Assembly: GCA_003612485.1 (NCBI GenBank)
Contig: RAZA01000020.1
Span: 1-64,000 of the forward strand
Direction of reading: 5' to 3'
DNA length: 64,000 bases
From: a bacterium D16-50
GTDB lineage: Bacteria; Bacillota; Clostridia; Lachnospirales; Lachnospiraceae
Each line of letters begins with the position of its first letter. The first letter of the stretch is position 1. Position numbers and translations under genes: made by a program. The notes beneath the pieces were generated by a model. The model was not told where the DNA came from, made no database searches, and saw only the letters and a list, made by a program, of their open reading frames with translations. This document shows positions 44,885-52,151 of this stretch, one piece after another.

Positions 44885-45610
44885 TTATGGTATTATGATT
44901 TCGTTTATATCAATCTGGTATCCTAGGATTTCTCCGATGTCTTTGCAATAGCCCTTTATAACGATTGTGTCACCACGAGATAGCTCCATTATAATTTGCT
45001 TTTGCTCATCTGTTTTAATATAGCACTGGATATTGGTTAAGCTGAAACCTTCAGTTTTAATTCCAATATATTTTCCGTCACTATCAATATTACCTAATTG
45101 CCCGGTGATTTCAAGATATTGTTCCTCATAATCATTTTGGGCTTTCATTGCATTTGCGGATAATGCCTCAGATAATTCATCCGCCGTAACAGATATATAC
45201 TCGATGGGTTTCTCTGTTTCAACTGGCTTTTCCGTGCTGGAATCTTTTTCTGCGCTAGGTTGGCTAGATTGATTTCCGCCATTTGAACTCTGTTGTGATT
45301 GATTGGAGTTATTATCTCCGCCACCTGCAATTGCTGCAATTATTACGATTGCTACAACTGCAATAATAACCCATTTGATTACTCCGCCCTGCTTTTTATT
45401 GCAATTAGGACATACTTTTGCCGTTTTTGGAATTTCCGCTTTGCAATGCTTGCACATTTTTTTGGGAGCCTGCTGTGGCGTTGGAGGAGGAAGAGGACGC
45501 GGCTGCTGTGGCCTTTGCTCCTTCTGTGCAATTGGATTTCCGCAGTTGGGACAATTTGCGGCGTTTTCCGATACTTCGTTCCCACATTCAGGACATTTGA
45601 TAAGTGCCAT
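44885..45610 (-). CDS. Zinc-ribbon membrane protein with extracellular OB-like domain
   Basis: A 241-residue protein. Two zinc ribbons lie at the N-terminus (CPECG...CPNCG near residues 6-24; CKHCK...CPNCN near 53-71), joined by a proline-rich linker. One membrane helix follows (about 79-97), then an Asn/Ser/Gln-rich stalk and a C-terminal domain resembling an OB-fold tRNA_anti-like domain (ITGQLGNID, DTIVIKGYC). Its 5' leader (45621-45663) shares a hairpin with those of two other genes. Confidence 0.8.
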   Translation of the reverse strand: MALIKCPECGNEVSENAANCPNCGNPIAQKEQRPQQPRPLPPPTPQQAPKKMCKHCKAEIPKTAKVCPNCNKKQGGVIKWVIIAVVAIVIIAAIAGGGDNNSNQSQQSSNGGNQSSQPSAEKDSSTEKPVETEKPIEYISVTADELSEALSANAMKAQNDYEEQYLEITGQLGNIDSDGKYIGIKTEGFSLTNIQCYIKTDEQKQIIMELSRGDTIVIKGYCKDIGEILGYQIDINEIIIP

Positions 45611-45620
45611 AATTATTCCC

Positions 45621-45663
45621 TCTTTTCTTTAGATTTTATTAAAACGCCGTAGCGGTTTAATCA
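45621..45663 (-). repeat. Shared leader element, copy 1
   Basis: On the minus strand, AAACCGCTACGGCGTTTTAA and an A-rich tail precede the zinc-ribbon gene. CGC-UACG-GCG forms a hairpin with a stable UNCG-type tetraloop, extended by A/U pairs. The same element occurs at 46402-46443 and 49272-49313. Confidence 0.8.
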
Positions 45664-45720
45664 TTGAGTGCTTCATATTTAACTTCTTGAAAAGTCTATT
45701 GTCTGGCAATATTGCCCTGC

Positions 45721-46392
45721 TTAATTTGTCTTTTCCATGTCGGATGAATTTGACACGCTAATTATTTCGCCGCTGTCCGCATTGATAAAGGTCACAGAGA
45801 TATTGTCAATTTCTTCGCCGTTTAGCACATTATAGATTCCGCCATACATATAAAAAGCAATAACAGAAAATGACTCGGCCATATCTAATTCAGCAGATTT
45901 TGTAGTTATTGTAAATTCAGTATAATTCTCATTGGCTTTTATAGCCGTAAAGTTCGGGTAATCTTCCGAGCCGATTAATTCATTTAAGGTACTATTGATT
46001 TGTGCGCGGTATTCCTCCAGGAATTCCGTATGTTGTTGTTTTGTCATGGTGTATGTCGCGCTTCCGTCAGAATTAAGCACAATTGATTTGATGCCATATT
46101 CTTCTGCTTTCTTGTCCAGATCTGCTTGTGTCTGCTGGCCTACAAAATCCGCGGGAATTGTCAGTTCTATATCCGAAGTATCTTTGTCCGAATTTATCTC
46201 TTCTGACGGCTCTATTGACTCCGAGCTAGAAGAGGAGTTATTCTCTTCAGGCTGGGTAGAACTTTCAGTGGAATTTGCAGATTCGGATTGTACAACTGAT
46301 GGTTCGGACACATCATCCTGATTGGTCTTTTTTCCGCAAGATGATAAAGCCAACAAGCAGGACAACAGCAATATTGCTATCTTCTTTTTCAT
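45721..46392 (-). CDS. Lipoprotein, unknown function
   Basis: A 223-residue lipoprotein with a signal peptide ending in LALSSC. A long Ser/Glu/Asn-rich linker of about 60 residues is followed by a C-terminal domain of about 135 residues that I do not recognise. It has alternating strands and a FINADSGEIISVS end. Its start at 46392 follows GAGGAT and it carries the shared leader element. It probably forms a surface-protein pair with the zinc-ribbon gene downstream. Confidence 0.75.
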   Translation of the reverse strand: MKKKIAILLLSCLLALSSCGKKTNQDDVSEPSVVQSESANSTESSTQPEENNSSSSSESIEPSEEINSDKDTSDIELTIPADFVGQQTQADLDKKAEEYGIKSIVLNSDGSATYTMTKQQHTEFLEEYRAQINSTLNELIGSEDYPNFTAIKANENYTEFTITTKSAELDMAESFSVIAFYMYGGIYNVLNGEEIDNISVTFINADSGEIISVSNSSDMEKTN

Positions 46393-46401
46393 AATAAATC
46401 C

Positions 46402-46443
46402 TCTTTTCTTGATTTTTATTAAAACGCCGTAGCGAATTAACCA
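46402..46443 (-). repeat. Shared leader element, copy 2
   Basis: The same CGC-UACG-GCG hairpin and A-rich tail as copies 1 and 3, located 10 bp before the lipoprotein start codon on the minus strand. Confidence 0.8.
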
Positions 46444-46830
46444 TTTTGCTCTGCAAGTTTAGAATTGTTCATGGCTGCCGCCTTTCTTTCACATATGGAT
46501 TATTCTAGACCAAAATTGGATAGTATGCAATAATTGTTTTAGAAGTCTAACCAAAAATGGTTGTAAATTAGAATATGTGATGGCAATATAAGGTTGTAAC
46601 TGAAAATGGTTAAAAATGTAAGGCGATACATACCGTTCAAATTATCGGGAAAATTACACTTGCTGAAATAAGGGCATTGTCTGACACGACTCAAGAAAAG
46701 CTTGCATAGTTTGTTGGAATCCCCAATTGACTTTTGGGCAAAAAATGGGTTGTAAACCAGCGGCTGAAAAAGGCCGCAAACCATTGATTCTGCTGGAAAA
46801 TCTCTGGTCCTGCGGCCTTGCATGAAAAAA
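46444..46830. other. AT-rich spacer left of the prophage
   Basis: No gene, RNA or promoter is supported here. Short AAAATGGTT-like motifs recur a few times without a regular period. Confidence 0.4.
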
Positions 46831-46855
46831 GCAGGTGATGGGAATCGAACCCGTT
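46831..46855 (-). other. Candidate attachment site: tRNA 3'-end-like sequence
   Basis: On the minus strand the sequence reads as a tRNA T-loop and acceptor end (GGGTTCGATTCCC followed by CACCTGC), with no D-arm or anticodon arm next to it. It lies about 57 bp from the end of the integrase gene, where tyrosine integrases commonly leave the tRNA-derived core of attL. The second core copy would be outside the window. Confidence 0.5.
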
Positions 46856-46911
46856 AAAAAAGCCCCCACGGATGCGGCAGGTAAGGGATTCCTGCATTCC
46901 CGTGACAAATT

Positions 46912-47916
46912 TCATGACAAATTCTTGAAGATGGCGTTCCTGAGCTTCTCTGAGGCCTCCCGTTGCCGCTTCCGGTTCTCGTCCCCCATCGCATGGCGGT
47001 ATACGCCTTTCATGACATGGTCGGTCTCCCAGCCCCCGAAACGCATGATGTCCTCTTCGGGCACGCTCATCGCGCTCATCTTGGAGGCGAAATAGTGGCG
47101 GAGCTTGTGCAGGGGGAAACGGGGTATGCCGAGTATGTCTTCCGTCTTCTTCAGGTAGTTCGTGATGCAGTTGGGATGCCCCTTATAAATGTACCCCCGC
47201 TGCCTTATTTTGCCGACAATCTCGGGAGGAACCACGATCTCCCTTGTGCTGGCGGTGGTCTTTGTGGTCTTTGTGACCCACTCCTCGTTTTCGTCCAGCA
47301 CTTTTGCCTTGCAGATCCTGACCACGTCCCCGTCTATGTCTTCCGGCGTCAGGGCGCATATCTCTGACCGCCGCAGCCCGTAGCAGGCAAGGATAAGGGG
47401 GATCTCATATTCTGTGCCCTCTGCATGGGCCAGTATTCTCTGCACCTCCTCGTCAGTCGGGATATAGGGGTCGTTCTTGATTTTCTGGGGCAGGGTAGTG
47501 CACACCTTAAGGCTGGGGCGGAAAGTCCCCATGACGGCGGAAATGAAGCCGTGGTAATTGCGCACGGTCTTCGGGCTGCGGCTCTTTGTCAGGCAGTTGA
47601 CTTCGGTCTGGATGTCAAGGGCCGTGATGTCATATATGTTCTTCTTCAAGAACTCTTTTGATATGGTGCGCATTGCGCTGTTGTACCCCCGTATGGTGGT
47701 GGGGGAGAGCACGTTCCTCTTGGAGGCTATGTATTCATTCCCTGCGGTCTGGAACGACATGGTCTGGTGTTTTTCCTGCACCTTCTCCAGCTCGGCTGCC
47801 ATGGCCAGCATGGCCTCTTTCTGGGTGGGCTTTGCGTCAAACGTGACGGTGTACATCTGCCCCTTGTACATCTTCCTGATGCGGTAGGAGCCGGACGGCA
47901 GTTTCTCGATTTTCAT
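46912..47916 (-). CDS. int: Tyrosine-type phage integrase
   Basis: A 334-residue integrase. It has an AP2-like arm-binding N-terminus (GSYRIRKMYKGQMYTVTFDAKPT region), a core-binding SAM-like domain, and a catalytic domain with R in YGLRRSE, H-x-x-R in LHKLRHYF, a W/H pair in GGWETDH and Tyr in KGVYRHA. ATG 47916 has AGGAGG upstream and is used instead of the longer open frame to 48183. It marks the left end of the prophage that extends past 64000. Confidence 0.92.
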   Translation of the reverse strand: MKIEKLPSGSYRIRKMYKGQMYTVTFDAKPTQKEAMLAMAAELEKVQEKHQTMSFQTAGNEYIASKRNVLSPTTIRGYNSAMRTISKEFLKKNIYDITALDIQTEVNCLTKSRSPKTVRNYHGFISAVMGTFRPSLKVCTTLPQKIKNDPYIPTDEEVQRILAHAEGTEYEIPLILACYGLRRSEICALTPEDIDGDVVRICKAKVLDENEEWVTKTTKTTASTREIVVPPEIVGKIRQRGYIYKGHPNCITNYLKKTEDILGIPRFPLHKLRHYFASKMSAMSVPEEDIMRFGGWETDHVMKGVYRHAMGDENRKRQREASEKLRNAIFKNLS

Positions 47917-48172
47917 TGCATCATCCTCCTGATTGTGATATGATTTTACCAACAGAAGCCTCACACCTCTCTCTGATGTGTCCAATGGGGGCACATTTTT
48001 GGGTTTTTGGGTATAAAAACAGCAGTCAGCGAGAAATCGCTTGCGGGCTGCCCCCGGAAGTGATACAATGTATTTGCTCAAAATATACATGGCATCCCTT
48101 CGGGGTATTGCTGAGGCCGTCTGGTGTTCCAGCATCGGGCGGCTTTGTTTTGTATAAATTCTAATACATATG
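47917..48172. other. Spacer between integrase and ncRNA promoter
   Basis: No coding sequence is supported in this 256-bp spacer, which probably contains the integrase promoter on the minus strand. Confidence 0.4.
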
Positions 48173-48201
48173 TTGACAAACATAGGGCATACTATTATAC
48201 T
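48173..48201 (+). promoter_or_regulatory. Consensus promoter of a small RNA
   Basis: TTGACA (48173-48178) and TATACT (48196-48201) are separated by exactly 17 bp. No start codon with a ribosome-binding site follows; transcription would begin near 48207 at the foot of a long hairpin. Confidence 0.8.
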
Positions 48202-48205
48202 ATAA

Positions 48206-48299
48206 ATAAGTTAACTCGAGAAGGATAAGGCTGGGTTCCTGAATAGGAGTAGGCTGTAAAGCTGAGAATCCTTTGCCCCTGGGGTTAACTTATTTTTTT
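48206..48299 (+). ncRNA. Structured small RNA convergent with the HEPN gene
   Basis: A stretch of about 94 nt is closed by an 11-bp perfect stem (AATAAGTTAAC, 48205-48215, with GTTAACTTATT, 48284-48294) and ends in a T run. Inside, AAGGAT pairs with ATCCTT, and TCCT-GAAT-AGGA forms a hairpin, giving a nested structure. It has its own consensus promoter and no reading frame. Its 3' end overlaps the last codons of the DUF3644 gene on the other strand. It may be an antisense regulator, an RNA partner or target of the HEPN protein, or a prophage regulatory RNA. Confidence 0.65.
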
Positions 48300-49258
48300 A
48301 TATTGTCAAGTATGTGTAACGGATCCCTTTTTAGTTCTTCAGCAAGAAAGTCTATTGCTTGCTGAGAATATCTAAAGAAATCCGTATTGCCAACAGTATA
48401 CTTCCAACAAAATTTGCTGTTATCCTTTATTCCGTAATACTTTATCAAATTAGAGAAATGATATTTATTAAAAATGACAGGTTCATTATGGTATTGAAGT
48501 GTTATTTTTTGCCGTTTTATTATACTTGTAATCGTTTCGATGGATGTTTTAGTGGAATATTTAAATATAAGTTCAGGCCGCTTGACCTCTTTAATAATCG
48601 CAACAGGTTCTTCACCATCTTTTGCAATCCGAAAAGTTGCATCAGCTTGTTTTGGGTCTTTAGTCATATAATGATTTACGTTAATATTAATTGCAAATTT
48701 GGAGTTTTTCATACTTTCTAAATCTTCAATTGTTTTTTTCAGGGTGAAAAGTTTTCTGCATACGATTTCTGGATATTTTGCCGAAATTTCACTTTCATTT
48801 AAAGACTTTAAGCTTACAGACAAAGTCAAAAAATTTTGCGGAATCACTTCTGTCATATCAATATCGTGAAATTCCATCATTTTAGTGTTAAAGTTTAAAA
48901 CACATGCTTGAAAAAGAGGAACATACACCATTTCATATTCTTCTACAATAAGATGCGTGCTGGTATTACGCAGTTCAATTATTTTTTCTAAGTTAATTCG
49001 CAGAGGGTCTTTGTTATTTGTAAATACCTTCTTTACGCAATCAGAAAGAGCAAGTGTCCTATCTGGGGCATCGGAATAATAAATACTGGCATCTCCAAAA
49101 GTTTTTAGCATATAAGCCTTTAACATTAGTTCCCATGAATTACATATGAACATACTAAAACCTTCAACTCTATACTTGATAGTAGGTTTATTGTATAATT
49201 CTATTGACATTGTAAATGCTTCTTTAGATTTTTCTAACAAGCGTTCTGCTAAAGTCAT
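48290..49258 (-). CDS. DUF3644 HEPN-type protein, candidate RNase
   Basis: A 322-residue DUF3644 protein. Residues about 5-110 are helical with the HEPN RNase motif R97-x4-H102 (ELRNTSTHL), preceded by a KAYMLKTFG helix seen in this family. The C-terminal half has a VNHYMTKDPKQAD segment and a winged-helix-like end. DUF3644 proteins are predicted HEPN RNases found in mobile elements and are likely phage-defence effectors. It lies between the integrase and ImmA genes, the usual place for accessory prophage genes, behind leader copy 3. Confidence 0.8.
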   Translation of the reverse strand: MTLAERLLEKSKEAFTMSIELYNKPTIKYRVEGFSMFICNSWELMLKAYMLKTFGDASIYYSDAPDRTLALSDCVKKVFTNNKDPLRINLEKIIELRNTSTHLIVEEYEMVYVPLFQACVLNFNTKMMEFHDIDMTEVIPQNFLTLSVSLKSLNESEISAKYPEIVCRKLFTLKKTIEDLESMKNSKFAININVNHYMTKDPKQADATFRIAKDGEEPVAIIKEVKRPELIFKYSTKTSIETITSIIKRQKITLQYHNEPVIFNKYHFSNLIKYYGIKDNSKFCWKYTVGNTDFFRYSQQAIDFLAEELKRDPLHILDNIKK

Positions 49259-49271
49259 ATTTTTTGTTCCC

Positions 49272-49313
49272 CTTTTTCTTTAGATTTTATTAAAGCGCCG
49301 TAGCGGTTTGACC
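49272..49313 (-). repeat. Shared leader element, copy 3
   Basis: The CGC-UACG-GCG hairpin with A/U extension, here between the ImmA stop and the DUF3644 start on the minus strand. It differs from copies 1 and 2 by a few bases outside the tetraloop stem. Confidence 0.8.
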
Positions 49314-49771
49314 TATATCATTTCAAATACTCCAAGACATGGTTCAAAATAAATCATGTAATTATCTATTCTGGCCCCTTTTCCATATTTTGCCTTATAA
49401 TAATTCAAGGCCTCTGCCAGAAATTCTTCTGTCACATCAAGATATTCAGCCGATTCGGTAAGGCTGGCACAGCCGTGCTTGTAAGCACCTACAATGCCCG
49501 TCAGCCCCACCAGCTTGTTATAGGCGAAAGCCCGCCCCCGCAGCTCCAGCTTTCTGTTCGAGACAGAGGACTGATCCAATATTTCCCCGGTCGCTGTATA
49601 ATAATGTCCAAGCTCCTCAGCCATAACACATTTCTTTTCGGTTTCTGTCATATCTTTTTTTATCGCAATATTTCTTCCGTCAATTAATCCTTTGTGCGCT
49701 TTAAGTGGTTTTTCTTTCGCTATCAGATTGTTATCATCTGCTTCCACTAACATATCATTATAAGTAAACAC
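49313..49771 (-). CDS. ImmA/IrrE-family metallopeptidase
   Basis: A 152-residue peptidase with the MAEELGHYYT zinc motif of the ImmA/IrrE group, which cleaves or inactivates XRE repressors to induce integrative elements. GTG 49771 is preferred because AAAGGGGTGAT lies upstream; an ATG at 49801 would add 10 residues. It lies next to an XRE repressor gene (49824-50252), the usual immunity pair of Bacillota prophages and ICEs. Confidence 0.82.
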   Translation of the reverse strand: MFTYNDMLVEADDNNLIAKEKPLKAHKGLIDGRNIAIKKDMTETEKKCVMAEELGHYYTATGEILDQSSVSNRKLELRGRAFAYNKLVGLTGIVGAYKHGCASLTESAEYLDVTEEFLAEALNYYKAKYGKGARIDNYMIYFEPCLGVFEMI

Positions 49772-49823
49772 AGAAATCACCCCTTTAATATATGGTATCA
49801 AATATTGAATCCCATAAAACGGA

Positions 49824-50252
49824 CTAAAAGTTTTTCATGATGTCCTCATCATGTTTCTTGTCTTCATCTGTGGCCCCATCTATGGCGTGCGCGGCCTTTA
49901 CATATGTAGTATCTTCCTTAACATATCTGGGAACCAATGTCAGTTCTTCAACCCTTTTTGTGGCTTCATGCTTGCCTATGTCGTTGAGCTGATCGTAGTA
50001 CTGCATGATTTTGGGAATTTTTTGTGATGGAAGTTCCATTTCATCTGACTTTCCAACAACCCATGCTGGATTTACATTCAGGGATATTGCTATTGCTTCA
50101 ACGACAGGAAGTTTTATAGTAGTAATCTTTCCGGCTTCGTAACGCTGTATGGTGGATTTTGTAACTCCTATTTTTTTGGCAATATCATCCAAAGTTGCCT
50201 CCCTAAGGTCGCGAGCATATTTGATTCGATTTCCTATTTCTGTATTCGTCAT
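49824..50252 (-). CDS. XRE-family prophage repressor
   Basis: A 142-residue CI-like repressor. Residues about 5-65 are an XRE helix-turn-helix (LDDIAKKIGVTKSTIQRYEAG). The C-terminal part is acidic, lacks an S24 peptidase and ends in DEDIMKNF. The longer open frame begins at 50306, but ATG 50252 has AGAGGTGG upstream. It is divergent from a Cro-like gene, with operators between them. The neighbouring ImmA peptidase is its likely antagonist. Confidence 0.85.
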   Translation of the reverse strand: MTNTEIGNRIKYARDLREATLDDIAKKIGVTKSTIQRYEAGKITTIKLPVVEAIAISLNVNPAWVVGKSDEMELPSQKIPKIMQYYDQLNDIGKHEATKRVEELTLVPRYVKEDTTYVKAAHAIDGATDEDKKHDEDIMKNF

Positions 50253-50291
50253 ATTGAACCACCTCTCTATGACTGACATTATATTACATAT

Positions 50292-50308
50292 TATTGCACA
50301 ATGCAATA
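50292..50308. promoter_or_regulatory. Operator O1 (7-3-7 palindrome)
   Basis: TATTGCA-CAA-TGCAATA is a perfect inverted repeat about 40 bp upstream of the repressor start. Related sites lie at 50358-50374 and 50610-50626. Confidence 0.7.
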
Positions 50309-50347
50309 GATAAAATAAAATTAACTAAAAAAAGTTGCATAGAGCTA

Positions 50348-50376
50348 TTGACATATAAGTTGCGCAGTGCTACTAT
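50348..50376 (+). promoter_or_regulatory. Lytic promoter with operator O2 in the spacer
   Basis: TTGACA (50348-50353) and TACTAT (50371-50376) are 17 bp apart. The spacer contains TTGCGCAGTGC, a relative of the O1 palindrome, so repressor binding would block the Cro-like gene promoter. Confidence 0.75.
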
Positions 50377-50402
50377 TAAAAATGAAGAAAGGAGGAATTG
50401 CT

Positions 50403-50630
50403 TTGATTAACACAAATAAAATCAAGGGAAGAATGGCAGAATTACAGATAACGCAAAAGGATGTTGCAAATTCATTAGGCCTTGCACAACCTACTGTTAA
50501 TCAGAAAATAAACAATATTCGCCCAATGGATTTGAATGAAGCTGAAAAACTATCAGATTTGCTGGATATAAAGCCGGAGGATTTTGCTGTTTATTTTTTT
50601 TACAGAGGAAGTTGCGCAGTGCAAAATTAA
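50403..50630 (+). CDS. Cro-like HTH protein
   Basis: A 75-residue XRE-type helix-turn-helix (ITQKDVANSLGLAQPTVNQKINN) with a short AEKLSDLLDIKPEDFAVYFF tail. TTG 50403 has GGAGG 7 bp before it. Transcribed from the promoter at 50348 and divergent from the repressor, it is the expected Cro counterpart. Operator O3 overlaps its 3' end. Confidence 0.8.
   Translation: MINTNKIKGRMAELQITQKDVANSLGLAQPTVNQKINNIRPMDLNEAEKLSDLLDIKPEDFAVYFFYRGSCAVQN
50610..50626. promoter_or_regulatory. Operator-like site O3
   Basis: AGTTGCGCAGTGCAAAA contains TTGCGCAGTGCAA, a near match to O1/O2 placed about 250 bp downstream of the lytic promoter. It could permit looping or block downstream transcription. Confidence 0.55.
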
Positions 50631-50647
50631 AAAGAGGTGAGAAAAAA

Positions 50648-50899
50648 GTGGCAATAGCAGGTAAGATAAGTATTGAAGTAAAGATTAGAGACATAGAGAG
50701 ATTAGAGGAAGCGGTAAAAAAGTGTGTCACAGTTACAAAAACCCACCCTTACGCTGCGTATATCAACATAAGGGTGGACGAAACTAGTCTTCTTTGTAAA
50801 CTTCAAAGGATATTGCGTTGTGTACAGAGACAGTTGCTACACCATCTTCAGAAAAAAGATGATAAGTCAAGTTCCCAAGCATATAGCGATGAGATGTAA
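50648..50899 (+). CDS. Possible small protein after Cro
   Basis: A frame from GTG 50648 (AGGTGAG upstream) encodes a plausible KISIEVKIRDIERLEEAVKK start, but its last third is antisense to the gene at 50784-51011. Only one of the two overlapping ends may be real. No family was recognised. Confidence 0.35.
   Translation: MAIAGKISIEVKIRDIERLEEAVKKCVTVTKTHPYAAYINIRVDETSLLCKLQRILRCVQRQLLHHLQKKDDKSSSQAYSDEM
50740..50776 (-). terminator. Terminator of the minus-strand small gene
   Basis: On the minus strand CCACCCTTA pairs with TAAGGGTGG and is followed by GTTTTTG. It lies just after the gene ending at 50784. Confidence 0.65.
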
Positions 50900-51011
50900 T
50901 AGAATCGCCTTCTAATGTTTTGTACGCTGATGATGCATAAAATTCAATTTTATTTACATGACCAAATTCGCGGAAAGATTGATCTGCGTAAATAACGGTG
51001 ACATGATACAT
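50784..51011 (-). CDS. Small prophage protein, unknown
   Basis: A 75-residue beta-rich protein without a recognised family. The ATG at 51011 follows a GGGGGGG site, and promoter cassette A (51079-51107) lies upstream. The terminator directly downstream supports a real transcription unit. It is one of four small minus-strand genes driven by copies of the same promoter/dyad cassette. Confidence 0.6.
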   Translation of the reverse strand: MYHVTVIYADQSFREFGHVNKIEFYASSAYKTLEGDSITSHRYMLGNLTYHLFSEDGVATVSVHNAISFEVYKED

Positions 51012-51039
51012 AAAATATCCCCCCCTTTCTCTTGTACTT

Positions 51040-51107
51040 GGCTACTGCACTGGCCAGAGAGCGGCAGCCTGTACATATAGTATAAGAAAAAGGATGGGGA
51101 ATAGCAA
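51040..51107 (-). promoter_or_regulatory. Promoter/dyad cassette A
   Basis: On the minus strand TTGCTA (51102-51107) and TATACT (51079-51084) are 17 bp apart. A GGCT...AGCC dyad with a long spacer follows near the start of transcription. Related to cassettes B, C and D. Confidence 0.65.
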
Positions 51108-51182
51108 CAGCAATTTTAGAGAGGGAAAAGCCTTAACTTAACGGAAGGAAGGCTTAAGTAAATGGCATTGCATTGAACTGAT

Positions 51183-51293
51183 ATGCCTATCTCTTTTTTG
51201 GTAAAAATGTCACAGTTGTTTGGAACATCTACAGATTATCTGTTGGAAGGAGCAACTGGCATGAGACCGCGGGAACCAGCAGGAGGGAGGTGA
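51183..51293 (+). pseudogene. XRE regulator C-terminal remnant (copy 1)
   Basis: A 36-codon frame starting MPISFLVKMSQLFGTSTDYLLEG is the last helix and tail of an XRE repressor, with no DNA-binding part. About 110 bp of it, plus about 50 bp before it, recur at 51749-51911. Confidence 0.6.
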
Positions 51294-51313
51294 GGAAGAT
51301 GGGGGGAAGTATT

Positions 51314-51646
51314 CTATGGATGACCGATTAAAATTGGATCATCTGGATTGCCATCAACTTTTGGATAGGCAAGAAAATCGGCAGCGATGCCATTTTGGAG
51401 GGCTTTCTGATAAAGCAGTGCTTCAGCTTCATGCAGATGTTGAAGCTGCTCTTGAGAAATCTGCAGAACGTACTCCACACTTTGGATTTCCCAAAGATAT
51501 TGTTTGACCAGGGATATAGCTTTTTCTTGTGCAGAATCGGCATCATTATCCATAACCCATATATGTATCTTTGCACCACCTACTGTACTGTAATTGTGGT
51601 TTTCTGGCAAGGGGATACCATTAATTACAAGCATAAATGGAAGCAT
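51314..51646 (-). CDS. Small prophage protein, unknown
   Basis: A 110-residue protein with a hydrophobic start and a helical SAQEKAISLVKQYLWEIQSVEYV region. I do not recognise it. The ATG at 51646 is 9 bp from AAGGAG; an ATG at 51652 is too close to it. It is driven by promoter cassette B. Confidence 0.55.
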   Translation of the reverse strand: MLPFMLVINGIPLPENHNYSTVGGAKIHIWVMDNDADSAQEKAISLVKQYLWEIQSVEYVLQISQEQLQHLHEAEALLYQKALQNGIAADFLAYPKVDGNPDDPILIGHP

Positions 51647-51673
51647 GACCATAATCTCCTTTCTTGTGTACTC

Positions 51674-51727
51674 GGCTCTGGCAGGAGCCTGTACATCCAG
51701 TATAAGAAAAAGGAATGGTAATGGCAA
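51674..51727 (-). promoter_or_regulatory. Promoter/dyad cassette B
   Basis: TTGCCA (51722-51727) and TATACT (51699-51704) on the minus strand, 17 bp apart. GGCTC (51674-51678) and GAGCC (51685-51689) form a dyad 9 bp past the -10 box. Confidence 0.7.
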
Positions 51728-51795
51728 CAGAGACTTTAGAGAGTGGATCCTTAACTTAACGGAAGGAGGGCATAAGTAAATGACATTGAACTGAT

Positions 51796-51906
51796 ATGCC
51801 TATCTCTTTTTTGGTAAAAATGTCACAGTTGTTTGGAACATCTACAGATTATCTGTTGGAAGGAGCAACTGGCATGAGACCACGGGAATCAGCAGGAGGG
51901 AGGTGA
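51796..51906 (+). pseudogene. XRE regulator C-terminal remnant (copy 2)
   Basis: A second copy of the 36-codon XRE tail found at 51183-51293, nearly identical. Its end merges with the GGAGGGAGG ribosome-binding site of the next gene. Confidence 0.6.
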
Positions 51907-51911
51907 GCACG

Positions 51912-52151
51912 ATGATACATATTGATGACGCCTTAAAACACTTTGGAATAAGTAAGGAAGAAGCTTTTCCCGACTCTGACACGAAGGTTGGGACTCCTAA
52001 AAACGGAGTTTTTTTTAGAAAAGAGTTGGGGATTGACATGTGTATGAGACTACTGGAAGCTGATGGAAAAAAGGATGTACGGAAAGCCCGCATAATAATT
52101 GACTATGATGCAGACTTTCCAGTGATAGTACATCGAATTAAACCTCAGTGA
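51912..52151 (+). CDS. Small prophage protein, unknown
   Basis: A 79-residue protein starting at ATG 51912 after GGAGGGAGG. A helical start (DDALKHFGISKEEAF) is followed by two strands ending IIDYDADFPVIVHRI. No family was recognised. It overlaps the end of the convergent minus-strand gene by 14 bp. Confidence 0.55.
   Translation: MIHIDDALKHFGISKEEAFPDSDTKVGTPKNGVFFRKELGIDMCMRLLEADGKKDVRKARIIIDYDADFPVIVHRIKPQ

Noticed and set aside
46831..46855. Complete tRNA gene
   Set aside because: Only the T-loop and acceptor end are present; no anticodon or D arm is found beside them, so it is treated as an attachment-site remnant.
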